A stretch of DNA of 64,000 nt, from assembly GCF_021462225.1 (NCBI RefSeq), contig NC_061816.1, positions 2,701,731-2,765,730 of the forward strand, written 5' to 3'. The notes below the pieces were generated by a model that searched no databases, was not told where the DNA came from, and worked only from the letters and a program-made list of their open reading frames with translations. Source of the DNA: Girardinichthys multiradiatus. Lineage: Eukaryota; Chordata; Actinopteri; Cyprinodontiformes; Goodeidae. Below, one piece after another: positions 43,235 to 54,710 of the stretch; position 1 is the stretch's first letter, and each line of letters opens with the position of its first letter. The position numbers and the translations under genes were made by a program.

Positions 43235-44105
43235 TGTTGTTCTTCCGTTTTTCATTGTTAACTGATAACTGGTTGGATCACCAACCCCCTGGAGCTTCGT
43301 CTGTCTACTGCAGAATTTCTACGTTGGCTTTAAAAAGACACGATTTCTGTCTCCTGCTCCTGGTTGGAGTACCGGCACCACAACCACCTCACAGGAGAAG
43401 GTGTGACAGACGTCATGCTAAGCACGGTGGGCGGCAAGTGAAGCTGATGGCCTGCTTAGCCTGGTGTCCAGGGATTTTCCTGACCCAATTTGGAGCGGTT
43501 CCTTGACTTTGCAATTTGTCTTCCCTGGATCCCGTTTATATGCGGCTGGTACCTGTTGTCTGATCACTTCAGGTGCTCCATCCCCGGCGCAACATTCCTT
43601 TACATTTGTGCTGGTAAGGTGTCGACATTGGGAATCGCACCGTCTCCTTGGTGGTCTCATTGACAGGGCATGGATGGCACTGAATATCCCAAATTTTACT
43701 GAAGAAAAAACTGAGGTCCTGCTTTTCAAATCCAGTGACTCCAGTCCCTTCCTCTTTGGCCCTGCTTGAGAAATTTAGCAACACTAATTTAACTGTAAAA
43801 ATGAAGCACAGCCTAAACCTTGGCTCACAGGTCAATGCTGGGGGTAAGTCCTCTTTCTTTCAGTTCTGTCAGGTGTTTGATTTTCTGTCAGAAATCAAAC
43901 CCCTCCTGTCTAGGCGTCACCTGAAGAGACTGATTCATGTATTTATTGCCTCAAACCTGGATTATTGTAACACTTTTGATTACCCAGCTCTCCCTGTCAC
44001 ATTTACAGCTGGTACAAGATGCTGCAGCACGGTATTTAACTGGTACGTGAAAACAAAGGCACATGACTCCCGTTTTAGTGCCCTTTTACTGGTTTAGGAT
44101 TAGGG
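43235..44105 (+). mobile_element. L2-like LINE, internally deleted
   Basis: The 5' ORF portion reads HRRRCDRRHAKHGGRQVKLMACLAW. After a large internal deletion the C-terminal RT region follows: KTEVLLFKSSDSSPF, FDFLSEIKPLLSRRHLKRLIHVFI and SNLDYCNT. The deletion removes the endonuclease and the catalytic RT core. Confidence 0.6.
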
Positions 44106-44109
44106 TCCT

Positions 44110-44430
44110 AACCCTAAGCTTGGTCTTGCTGCCTTATTGGGCTTTAGATTTGAAATGGCCATTATGATTTCTTCATCTGTTATGTCTTGTATTAAAAGCT
44201 CATTCTGGTCATCTTTTACTTCAGGTAAATTTATAAGATCAAGAAAGGTCTCAATTTTCATTTAGTCTGCTTCAGGCAGTGTACAGATTTTATAGTATTT
44301 TTCAAATGACTGTTGTATAGCTATTAAATAAAGGCCTAAAAATGTGTTATTGGGTCCCTTACTTTGTATGTTATTGTTGTATATTTTTGTTTCACTGGAA
44401 TAATGAGGTCTAGTTATTATCTAGACAATT
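44110..44430 (-). mobile_element. L1-like ORF2 fragment just before the RT domain
   Basis: The minus-strand frame reads FEKYYKICTLPEAD, then FLDLINLPEVKDDQNELLI and ITDEEIIMAISNLKPNKAA, the conserved lead-in to an L1 RT. A stop (TAA) interrupts it. It is truncated at 44110. Confidence 0.65.
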
Positions 44431-44522
44431 TAAATCTAATATTAAAATCACCCCTGCAAATGATTAAATCTTGAGCATTATTAGTTCAAATATATGTATA
44501 TAAAATTTCCGTACATGCTCTT

Positions 44523-44950
44523 TTAGTGGTTTTGATGCGAGCGTCCTGTGCGCCCTCTCAATGTTAAGTACTGTGTTAAGTACTGAAGCTTCAATCCTTT
44601 CATCAATAAATCCTCCACAAATGCTATCACTGATGTCGAATCATTTCCTGCTCCCTCTGGTACTCCGTGTATTCTGACATTTTCCTGCAGTCCGTGCCCT
44701 TCCAAGTCTGTTGACTTGGCTATCTTTAGCATATGTAATTTCAAGAGCTTCGTTAAGACCTCGCCCGAAGATTGAATGTGCTCCACTGCGGTGTTAATCC
44801 ATTTCTCAGCTTCCTCCATCCACTTCTGAATCTTGTTGATGTCTTATCTTTAGTTGCTGAATGAAATCCTTTTCTAAATTCTTGCAGCTCTCTCAGAATG
44901 AGGCTCAAATTGTCGTCACGGCTCAGCTCCATGTCTTCCTCCATGTTGCT
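44523..44950 (-). pseudogene. L1-like ORF1 fragment
   Basis: Frames 44944-44753 and 44819-44523 encode MELSRDDNLSLILRELQEFRK (a coiled-coil-like start), EEAEKWINTAVEHIQSS, LQENVRIHGVPEGAGNDST and FVEDLL. This is an L1-type ORF1 with coiled coil and the start of the RRM. A frameshift lies at about 44800. Confidence 0.7.
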
Positions 44951-45259
44951 GCTATCTTGCGACAGCTGACCGTCATCCTGTACTTTATTATGTACAACCC
45001 TTTTCCTTCCTTTCTGGGGTACTTTTTATCACCCGCAGTGTCTGTGCTGAGTTGACTATGTCAATAAGTACATTCGGGTTTTATTGGACACAAATTTCAC
45101 CCTGTTGTTGGGAGCCCCACGTTTTTTACTGCCTCTGCTCAACTGGAAGTCTTTTTTTTGTTTGTTACATTTCCTGTCTGGCAGAGTAGCAATCAGAATT
45201 GTTGTAGGAGTGCAAAGAAAAAGCCCAAAAGATTTCCTTTCACAAGTGAAGCATTATGG
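44951..45259. other. Likely L1 5' untranslated sequence
   Basis: Sequence between the L1 ORF1 start and an inverted LINE fragment. Expected to be the L1 5' region by position. No independent feature is seen. Confidence 0.35.
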
Positions 45260-45990
45260 CTTTTGTCATAATGCTCGTACTCATCGTCTTCAGCTTTATC
45301 AATGACTGGGTTGCGGGCGCAGAGATGCCCAGACTTTTCTCTCCCCAGGAATCTCATCTGGCTCCACTGGGGAAGTCCAAGACATTACCGGGCCAACAAA
45401 GACACGAAGTCCCGCCAGTGTGTCTTGGGATGTCCCCTGGGCCTCGGTTATGACCCAAAGTCCATGCCCCTAGGTGAGGTTAGGAACGTAGATGACCGGT
45501 AAATTGAGAGCTTCACGTTTCGGCTCAGGTCTCTCTTCACCACAATGGACCGCCACAGCTTCTGCGTTACTGCAGTGGGCACATCGATCCTTCTGTCCAT
45601 CTCCTGCTCCATTCTCCGCTCATTCCTGAACAAGACCCCGACACTTGTCGTAGGAGCTCCCCTCCAACCCGGTGCGAATTTCCGATCACCCTTTTTCCAA
45701 TCAATAACCACGATTTTGGACTTGGAGGAGCTTTGCACTCGGCTGCAAACCGCCCAAGTTCATAGTGTAGGTCTTGGATGGAGGTGGCCAGCAGGACAAC
45801 CATTGGTCCCCAATCTGGACCCTTTCCTTGGCTGCACCTAGAAGTCCTGCCCATAAAAGTTATGAACAGGGCTTTTGACAAAAGGCAGCCCTGCCGAAGT
45901 CCAACATGCACAGGGAACAGGTCTGACTTAATATTGGCAATGCAAACCAAACTCCTGCTCTGCCTGTACAGAGACCAGATGGCCCCTAAT
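45260..45990 (-). mobile_element. APE-type LINE RT fragment, heavily decayed
   Basis: Minus-strand frames show VGLRQGCLLSKALFITFMGR, LGRFAAECKAP and the IDRRI / VKRDLSRNVKLSIYRS region of the family at 2121-4733. The catalytic box is not readable (VVLLATS where ADDVVLLAS is expected). There are many frameshifts. Confidence 0.75.
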
Positions 45991-46004
45991 TAAGGGCCTC
46001 TGAC

Positions 46005-47050
46005 TCCTGGAGTTTTCTCTTCAAAGTCTTTGTATTAAGAATTGGGTTTTTTGTATTAATAATTCCATTTAATTCTAGTTTTGCTTAACACAGTTTGCCC
46101 AGTATTTCCTCTTCTTGGGATGCCTCTAACAATTTAATGGTTTCCTCTAATTCCTGAATATGTTTGTTTAATTTTTTCTTCTGATGTGATGAGAATAAGA
46201 TTATTTGTAAAGATATTTTAATATAGATATTTTACTCTCGTAACTGCATTCCCTGCCTCCCAGATGTTGATGTCCAAGGAGGGTCATTATACTCAAGATA
46301 TGAAGTCCACTTGTCTGTAAAATAGTTGCTAAACTCTTCATCCTTAAGCAATGATGTATTAAACCTCCAGTTTTTTCTTTGTGGGTTTTCTTTCTTATTT
46401 ACTATAGTTATAAAGACAGGAGCATGACTGCTGACAGCTATAGGGTGTATCGCAGTGTCTGAAATGTCAGTCAACAACGAGCTGCTGAAAAAGAAATAAT
46501 CCAGACGAGAGTAAGATTGATGGACATGTGAGAAGAAAGTATATTCTCTGTGATTAGGGTGAAGAGATCGCCATGCATCGCAAAGTCCGTAATCACTCAT
46601 ATACTGTATAACTATATTTATCGATTGCCAATGCGCTGAGTCCCTGTTGAGCTCAGCCTGTCAATTTCATCATTTAGACCAAAGTTGAGATCGCCCCCAG
46701 GAAGAAGTGAGCAATCAAAATGTTCAGACAGTGCAGAAAAAGAATGGAAGAATGGGGGGTCATCAACATTTAGGGTATATATGCTGACAATACATATCTT
46801 TTGGTTTTGTGTTGATATTTGTGTTATTATAAATCTACCTCTGGATCTATAATTGTATCTAATACTGTGAAATGATTTTTTTTTTTATTGTTACTCCCCT
46901 TTGCCTAGACCTATAGCAGACAAAACAAATTAGGAAACTCAGGTGATTTAAAATCATTTACAGCTGTGTCAGAGTTATGAATCTCTTGTAATAAGGCGTC
47001 TGAATGTAGTCTTTTAAGTTGGTTAAAAATCTTTAATTTTTCTCTCTGAC
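46005..47050 (-). mobile_element. L1-like ORF2 endonuclease region
   Basis: The frame 46600-46232 reads GLCDAWRSLHPNHREYTFFSHVHQ, SRLDYFFFSSSL and AVSSHAPVFI, the C-terminal half of an L1 APE endonuclease with the final SSH/SDH catalytic motif. Upstream, 47000-46610, the N-terminal half is readable with interruptions. Downstream, to 46005, is the coiled segment before RT. Confidence 0.75.
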
Positions 47051-47330
47051 AGCGCATGTTACCACAGAAACAAGTGAAGTCAAAGTCAGTAGTTGGAGTT
47101 GGCTGATTGAAACTTCAGAAGCAGAGAAAAAGAGACAGAAAATTAAGAAGGTGCTGGGGATAATAGGGGGGAGACAAGTAAGGCCGTGTTATGAGATATT
47201 TTTGGGACAAAGATAAGTGGTAACAAACTTTACAGGAGGAAAAAAAGGAGCAGATACCCATAAAGCCCAGCCCTGGCCCCGCCCACATCCAGCAGTATAA
47301 CATCACACTGAGCTGTGCTTAACATCAGAT
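47051..47330 (-). mobile_element. L1-like ORF1-ORF2 spacer
   Basis: Reverse complement of the spacer at 28580-28690 (GGGCTTTATGGGTATC, GAGCACAGCTCAG-like). It sits directly 5' of the endonuclease region, as expected. Confidence 0.6.
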
Positions 47331-47854
47331 TACAATTGCCAGTTTATATAATTTCTAATCTGACCAGTTGAGAAAATATGAGACAGTGTTTAGTGTTTTA
47401 AATGGTTTTATGTTTGGCTTGAATTTATTTGCTTGTTTTACCTCCATATTTACCGCCATATTATACTTACACACCGCTCTTGCTAGATCTCAGCCACTTA
47501 TCATGCTCTCCCCTGGATCTAAACATGGATCTAAACACGCAGCTCTGCAGGCTCTTCAAAGGCTCCTCATCAAAATTATTGGGGAGGAAAAAGAGAAAAC
47601 TATTTCAAAGTTAGAATTTATTTAGATATATTACTAGGTGGCTTGTTTTACTGAGTTAGACTGTTTAGACTGTACAGACTCTGTCGTCTGTACTGATGCT
47701 CAACTATGTCAAGATCTCATCTCAAACTGGACAGTTGAGATGAGCTGTTTTTAAAACCATCCAGCAGCAACATTTCTCTCCTACCGTTGATCTTAGATTT
47801 GCTGTATATTATTCCTAAAGTAAAAAGGCCCATGTTTGCCTTAAAAAGCGTTTA
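47331..47854. other. No gene; L1-associated sequence then unknown DNA
   Basis: 47370-47450 matches the reverse complement of 27650-27730. Around 47723-47755 there is an imperfect palindrome (CTCATCTCAAACTGGACAGTTGAGATGAG in two arms). No frame is convincing. Confidence 0.45.
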
Positions 47855-48115
47855 TCTGTAAGACAGGAGTAAAGAGACATTCTGAGTAAAATCATAACCC
47901 ATTAAAAGCATCAAGCTTTATAATAAAACCATCAATAGTAATTCACAATCATTGAAAATAGAGAGAGGCTTTATCTATTATGTACAAAATAATAAATATA
48001 CTCTATTTTGCATCAGCAATGTAATAAATATTCTTTTTCAGCTTTAAAGAAAGACAATTTAATCATCGGATATACCGTGACACCGTGAGACCACAATATT
48101 TACGCTCAAGGTTAT
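47855..48115 (+). repeat. ZNF-C upstream block, distal half
   Basis: Paralogous to 28735-29020 upstream of ZNF-B. The other half (49606-49745) was separated by a LINE insertion. Confidence 0.7.
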
Positions 48116-48119
48116 TCAA

Positions 48120-49605
48120 GGATTTTTATCATCATACCAGCTCACATTTGAAAGTCAAGGTACAAAACTCAGACTCAGGTCCCAGTTATGAAGCCTCATA
48201 CTTAAGTAAAAAGAAAACTAAGTATAGCATACAAAACTAAATCTACCAATAAAGAGTAATCAGTAAAAATATATGCAGCGAAGAGCACAAAAAAAGAAAT
48301 ACACACAGTTAAATAGTGAAGCTGAAATTAACTTTACAAAAAACTAAATCCACATGTAAAGCATGAAGTAGTCGTTAAGATTGCACCTATAAGGGAATGA
48401 AATATTGCACCATTGGTGGGTGAAGTGATTAGTGCAGGTCAGTGTGTAGTGAGAGAGTACGGAGTGCGGCTCGAGTTCAGGAGTTTGATAGCTGCAGTTT
48501 CTGAGCCTGGTGGTCTCATTCTGAATGCTCCTTAGCTGCCTGCCTGAGGGGAGGGGCTGAAACAGACTGTGCGGGATGGGTGGAGTCCTTCATGATGTGG
48601 AGGGCCCTCCCCCTGCATCGTGATGTATAGAGGTCCGAGGTGGCTGGAAGACTGCTCCCCACAGTCCTCTGTGCAGCCTTTGCTGTGCGATAGGGTGAAG
48701 CAGGTGCAGAGGACACTCTCCACCTCACAGTGGTAGAAGCTCCTCAGGACTGAGCTTCCGTGTCCAGGATTCTTCAGTTTCCTGAGGAAGTAGAGTGGCT
48801 GGTGAGCCTCCCTGACCAGACGGGAAGTGTGGGACCACTTCCACAGCTGCTCCTTTGATGTGCAGGGGAGGGAGAGGGCGCTTGTCCTTTCTGAAATCCA
48901 CCATCTCCTTAGTCTTCTTCACATTAATGCAGAGGTAGTTTTCTCTGCACCACTACACTAGGTCTTCCACCTCCTCTCTGTATTTGGACTCATTATTCAT
49001 GATTTGTCCCACTACTGCTTTGTCGCCTGAAAACTTCACTATTTGACAGCTGGGATGTCTTGCTGAGCAGTCATATGTCAGCATAGTGAACAGGAGGGGG
49101 CTTTACCCTAACCCTGGGGCCAGCCAGTGCTGAGGGTAATGGAGGAGGAGACAGGGTTGTGGATCCTGACAGTCTGATGTCTCCTGGTCAGATAATTCAG
49201 GACAAAGTTCCCCAGTGTGGAACTCTATCCAAGAGAGGAGAGCTTCTGCACTAGGGTCTGTGGGATGATGGTATTGAAGGCTGAGGAGAAATCCAGGAAT
49301 GGCAGACGAACATAGGATTTACTGCTCTCCAGATGGGTGAGGATTGGATCACAGATGAAATGGTATCATCATTGGAGCGGTTCTTCATGTAGGCGTATTG
49401 ATGGGGGTCCACAGTGACGTCAATTGAGTCCTTGATATGAGTCATAACCAGCCTCTCTCATGACTACCGGGGTTAGGGCTACAGGTTGGAAGTCATTTAG
49501 GCAGGTCACTGTAGAGCATTTGGGGATGGGGACAATAGTGGCAGTCTTTAAGCAGGTTGGGATAGGTGCGAGTGACGGTGAGGTGTGGAAGATGTCCGCC
49601 AACAC
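48120..49605 (-). mobile_element. Rex1-like LINE inserted upstream of ZNF-C
   Basis: The insertion is defined by the uninterrupted ZNF-B counterpart. Minus-strand frames show [60 protein letters not shown] and, toward the 3' end (48922-48516), the C-terminal LPSGRQLRS-like region. The RT core has frameshifts and stops. The 3' untranslated part lies at 48120-48430. Confidence 0.75.
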
Positions 49606-49745
49606 CATTGTACTATTGTGGCATCTGATTTTACCTACTGGTCGCTGATAATATTTATCAGATTATTTTTTCTAGTTCTAATCTTTATCGTTTTTTGTAA
49701 CATTGTCAGGATAAAGTTGTTCATAATGCATGTAATGTGTTTCAG
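49606..49745 (+). repeat. ZNF-C upstream block, proximal half, with splice acceptor
   Basis: Paralogous to 29020-29165. It ends with GTGTTTCAG, an intact acceptor (AG at 49744-49745), which B has lost. Confidence 0.75.
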
Positions 49746-51262
49746 TGATGTCTGCAGATGTTAAAGAAGAGACTCCTGAGGAACAGAGTGCTGATGTGGA
49801 TCAGCAGGAGCTGGAGTTCCTCCACATAAAGAGTGAAGAGGATGAAGAAAAACCTCTGTTCTCTCAGCTTCATCAACTGCAAACAGAAGACAGAGATCTT
49901 CCAAGCAGCAGCTCAGGTGACCAGATAAAAGCAGAAATTAAAGTAGAGGACTGTGGAACAGCAGAATCCAGTAGGAACCCAGATCTAAATACGCATGGAG
50001 GCACTTACAACTATTTAGAGACTAATGACAGTGAAGAGGATGATGATGTGAGGCGTCATAAATCTGAGCTTAAACGCTTATCAGACTCTGAAACTGAAGA
50101 CAGTGAGGATGATTGGAAGGAGAGCAGGACTCCAGGATCAGGCAGAAACACTGTCAACAAATCTTTGAGCTGCTCTGAGTGTGGAGGAAAATTTGCTAAC
50201 AGACGCTCTCTTCAGAGTCACATGACATGTCATCCAAGATTAACATCTTCAGATTGTTCTGGTAATGAGACGTGTTTTGGAGAGAAGAAAAACATAGATT
50301 CACTGTTGAAAGTCCAGACAGGCAGTAAAAAGTTTAACTGTGTTGAGTGTGGTAAACGTTTTAACTGGAAACAAGGTCTAAACAGACACATGACTGTCCA
50401 CACAGGGGAGAAACTCTATAGTTGTGATGCATGTAAAAAAAGATTTGCTTACAAGTCAAATTTAACCAAACACATGAGAATCCACACTTGTGATAAAAGC
50501 TATAATCCAAAATCACCTTTAAACCAGTACATAAAAGCCCACAAAGAGGAGAAAGCCATTGGTTGTGATACATGTGGAAAAAGGTTTGCCTACAAGTCAG
50601 TTTTAAAATTACATATGAGAATCCACACAGGAGACAAACCCTTTTGTTGTGATATTTGTGGTAAAAGATTTAACCAAAAATCAACTAGAAACAAGCACAT
50701 AAAAACCCACACAAAAGAGAAAGCCATTGGTTGTGATGCATGTGGAAAAAGGTTTGCCTACAAGTCAAATTTAACCAAACACATGAGAATTCACACAAGA
50801 GACAAATTCTTTTCTTGTGACATTTGTGGTAAAAGCATCAACCAAAAATCTAATTTAAAACAGCACTTAAAAACCCATACAAAGAAGAAACCCATTGGTT
50901 GTGACACTTGTGGAAAAAGATTTGCCTACAAGTCACTTTTGAATACACACTTGAGAATCCACACAGGAGACAGACCCTTTGGTTGTGATGTTTGTGGTAA
51001 AAGATTTACTCGAACATCAACTAGAAATAGACACATAAAAACCCACACAGAGGAGAAACCCATTGGTTGTGACACTTGTGGAAAAAGATTTGCTGACAAG
51101 TCATATTTAAAAATACACATGAGAATCCACACAGGAGACAAACCCTTTAATTGTGACGTTTGTGGAAAAAGATTTTACCAAAAGTCAGATTTAAACAAAC
51201 ACATAAAAATCCACACAGTAAATACAAGCCCTTTAGTTGTGATGTGTGTGGAGAAAGATTGA
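49746..51262 (+). CDS. ZNF-C: poly-C2H2 zinc-finger protein, frameshifted near its end
   Basis: The exon opens right after the acceptor. The first in-frame ATG is at 49748 ([14 protein letters not shown]). Compared with B it lacks about 35 codons after LHIK, joining directly to [12 protein letters not shown]. It keeps IKAEIKVED, the acidic SETEDSEDD region and the isolated finger. From 50333 there are about eleven tandem finger units; the third is degenerate (YNPKSPLNQYIKAH, no cysteines). The rest alternate between an AYKS...[10 protein letters not shown] type and an NQKST...HIKTHTKEK type. A +2-nt change near 51217-51231 ends the frame at 51262, losing three fingers. It is a possible DNA-binding protein, or an incipient pseudogene. 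Confidence 0.8.
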
Positions 51263-51522
51263 ACCAAAAGTCAACTTTAAACCAACACATTAAAACCCAC
51301 ACACTGGATAAACCCTTTGGTTGTGATGCATGTGGAGAAAGATTGAACCAAAAGTCAACTTTAAACCAACACATTAAAACCCACACACTGGATAAACCCT
51401 TTGGTTGTGATGCATGTGGAGAAAGATTTTCTGAAAAGTCATATTTGAACGAACACATGAGAATCCACAGAGAGAACACACTTCATTTGTGGTGCTTGAG
51501 GAAAACAATTTGTCTTCAATAA
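51232..51522 (+). pseudogene. Three out-of-frame fingers following ZNF-C
   Basis: In the next frame the sequence encodes PFSCDVCGERLNQKSTLNQH, then a near-identical finger (FGCDACGERLNQKST) and a third (FGCDACGERFSEKSYLNEH), with C2H2 spacing intact. Only the shift in the preceding linker separates them from the main frame. Confidence 0.85.
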
Positions 51523-51999
51523 TTGAAGATAAACTTCCATTTTGAAAGTTTGGGAGCGATGCGGTCGGATCTCTGAGCCAAAATAATTAAAACAGTACTC
51601 AGAGAATTCCCTCATCAAACAGCCCTCACGAGAGGGTACTTTATTCTTCAAAAAGCGCACAGTATCATATTCATCACAAATTCCAGAAGTCACCCTGCCT
51701 CCAGTCTGTGCAGGGCGGTCAATTTGACCTGGCAGGACTTTAGGGATATCAAAACTTTCCCAACTGAAACACAATGCAAGCTCTTATTATTCCATGTAAC
51801 ACTGGCCTGGCAGAGTCAGAATATCACAAGATTTCCTGCAATACCAAACTCATTAGTCTTTACCTCTCGCCAATAACTTTTCCCTAATGTAATCTGTTTC
51901 CAGACAGGCCTGTTTCCTTATGCACAGAAGAAAGAATTCACAGAATTCATCTTATAATGGTAAACACAATAATAACACTTTTAATCTATTCAAACACGC
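51523..51999. other. C-specific block with no recognised feature
   Basis: Roughly 480 bp not shared with the A or B flanks. No coding frame or clear transposon end. A GGGTACTTTATTCTTC segment could be a reversed poly(A)-signal region of a solo LTR, but I could not define termini. Confidence 0.4.
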
Positions 52000-53040
52000 C
52001 TCTACAAAAGTTAATAACTCAGTTTAACCATTTGCTGAGGAATAATTACATAACATTGAAAATCATTTGTTCCCAAATGTTAAAGGTTTCTAATTTGGGA
52101 AATCATTATTTAAAAATTTTTTTAATTAAAATAATGCTTTACTTACCTTCTGATTTGTGTTGTGACTGATTGTTTGAACACATACCAGTTGTTGTCCTTA
52201 ATTACTTTAAAACTAATTTGACCTCATTTCCAGATTCCTCAAAATAAATTTTGATTCTTAAACATAAATGTCCACAAGGAACTGTGACACCATTGTATTG
52301 TCATCAATTGTATTGGTCCCCTTTTATCTTTTATTTGTATATAGTTTCATTGGTTTGTGTATTCCTTCATTTTTCTTGGTAGTTTTAGTTGATTTGTTCT
52401 CAACTAGTATTTTGTTAATTGGAATATTTTAACTTTGAGTTTAATTGTTTTTGTCAATAAATTATATTTTGAAGAGAAGTATTGACTTTTTTCCATATGT
52501 TTGCAGAGTTTGCTGTTCAGTAATGCCAGTGCTCGAATCACTCGTTCATCTATTGTTCTATTATCACTCCCATATTCAGCTGGTATTCACATGACAATAC
52601 TTGACAGACCAAATGGTAATTTAATTAAATATTAAATAACTTAAACATATTATTGCACAACAGCATTTATGTTTACCATGCAGGCATATCGATTCAAAAC
52701 AATCTGAGGCTCACATTTACATTCAACCATCATATTATCAGTGTTGCTTTACAGCCATCTTTGACAAACCATGGAGTAAATCATTCAATGCAATATTTAA
52801 TCATTTTACACCATTTAATATCTGTTACTGCTCTGTGTGTTGGATGTCTCTGTTTTCAATTAAATATCTGAATGCCCCAAGCTTCCTCTCAGTTAAGTTT
52901 TAAAGTAAAATTTTATGAACGAGGGTTTTAATCCAACCAGGAGCTGTCTTTTCTCTTCTTTTGCCTCGGAAGCAACAAAAGACTGAATTCCACTTTGACA
53001 AACCTCCTTAAACATTGTCAAAGTTGCACCTCTGCATTAA
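52000..53040 (+). repeat. ZNF-C 3' flank, paralogous to A (4935-5960) and B (33010-34030)
   Basis: AT-rich non-coding DNA with the same landmarks in the same order, more diverged than A is from B. This suggests that C split off earlier or has been converted less. Homology ends at CACCTCTGCATTAAGTCTG. Confidence 0.7.
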
Positions 53041-53235
53041 GTCTGAGCTAAGGTGAGCATGCATATATTAAATAGGGGAACCCCACATGTGATTTTTGTT
53101 ATCTGTAATGTAAAGTTACCAATTGGCACAAGAAAGTCCCTGTCCTTTAGGTAAGACTCAAACCAGTGAAGTGCTTTACTAGAAAGCCTAACCCAGTTCT
53201 CCAGTCGCTTCAGTAATATAGCTAACATGCAGTAT
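53041..53235 (-). mobile_element. L2-like RT fragment
   Basis: The frame 53228-53037 reads ILLKRLENWVRLSSKALHWF, ESYLKDRDFLVPIGNF and TKITCGVP...FNICML. The catalytic box is lost with the deletion after GVP. Confidence 0.65.
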
Positions 53236-53429
53236 TTTAAGCCTAGCAGTTTCTTTTATAAACACACATTATCATTTACAGTTTCCAAGTCTGTCCAGTA
53301 CCTTTTGATTTATTAAAAGCATCCTAGGTTTCAAGACTATAGAGGATCTTTTAGAAAGATTGCAAACTTCCTAAGCTCTTTCAGGGACTTTAACTGAGCC
53401 AACATGAAATCAGTTTTGCCAAAAGACTA

Positions 53430-54710
53430 GCAGCACACATCTGTTCCCACCTGGGGGCGACCAGACACTGGACCACTGTTATACTGCATTCAAACACAGC
53501 TACAAACCCTTCCTCAGCCCTACCTTTATTAAAACACAGGGCAATTTTGCTGCTGCCTATATACAAACAAGGGCTCAAACAGAAAAAACCAGTTCCAAGG
53601 GACATTTTCAAGTGGGACAATGCAGCTGATGAGGCCCTACTGGACTGCTTTGAAACAACAGGTTGGTAGACGTTTGCAGACTTGCCTAATAGTGACATTA
53701 ATGAGTACAAAGACTGTGTCATAGGCTATATAGGGAAGTGCATTGAGGATGTTGTGTCAAAAACCTCCATCTGCACTTACACCAACCAGAAACTTCAACA
53801 AGGTTTCTGCCTGAAGTACATGCTAAACTTTAGAGGTAAAGAATCCAGGTCCAGAAAGTAAAAACCCTACCTAAGTTTTCTTCATCCCGTTCAATTAACC
53901 AGGTGGTTAGTGCTTGTCTATGTTGTGGAGATGGAAATGTAAATGGTTGGAACTAAACTTTGTACAGGCTTTTTACTTTCTGGACATGGATTGTCCACCT
54001 CTGTTAAACTTAAAGCACGCCCTGCTCCCTTTTAAGTCTGGAGATCCTGAGGCCTTTAAAACAGCCAAGTACAACCTCAGAAAGACTGTTAAGACATTGC
54101 AGAGGGAGTACAGAAGAGTGTTGAGGCTGCGCAAAAGAGCAACAACTCGAGGCACATGTGGCATGCATTGCACTGCACCACAGACTACAGTGGGTGAAAC
54201 AGGTCTGTGGAGCTATCCAGTGCATCTTTTCCAATGAGCTTAACATCTTAACACTCTTTTTGATGCAGACAACACCACACCCACCACCTGACCACACGTG
54301 GTTAATGATAACACTTCACTCAACATAGATATGGCTACAGTGAGACGGGCGTTCAATAAAGTTTACCCTCGTAAGGCACCTGGGACTGACGGCATCCCAG
54401 GTGCTGAGAGTGTGTGCTGACCAACTTGCCGAGGTGTTTACTAGCATCTTTAACATTTCTCTGAGTCTCTCTATTGCGCCCACCACCCTCCACTGTTGTC
54501 TCCATTCCTAATTCCCCTGCAGCTACCTGATCAGTTACTTCTGTCATCATGAAGTGCTTTTGAGCGAATCAACAAGAACGACATCTTTGTCTCCCTTCCT
54601 GACACCCTGGGCCATCTAGAGTTTGCATATATTGCAAACAAGTCCACAGACGACGCCATTACTCTAGCAGTCAACGCCTCTTTCAACTACCTAGAGAGGG
54701 AAAACGCATA
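53430..54710 (+). mobile_element. Rex1-like LINE, endonuclease end to RT start, decayed
   Basis: Plus-strand traces: YKPFLSPTFIKTQ, GYIGKCIEDVVSKTSICTYTNQK, DPEAFKTAKYNLRKTVKTLQREY, then VRRAFNKVYPRKAPGTDGIPG and HLEFAYIANKSTDDAITLAV. These are the region between endonuclease and RT, and the first RT motifs. It ends at 54710, where a Tc1-like terminus begins at a TA. Confidence 0.65.

Noticed and set aside
51523..51999. Solo LTR
   Set aside because: No TG...CA termini or target duplication could be found around the candidate poly(A)-like segment.
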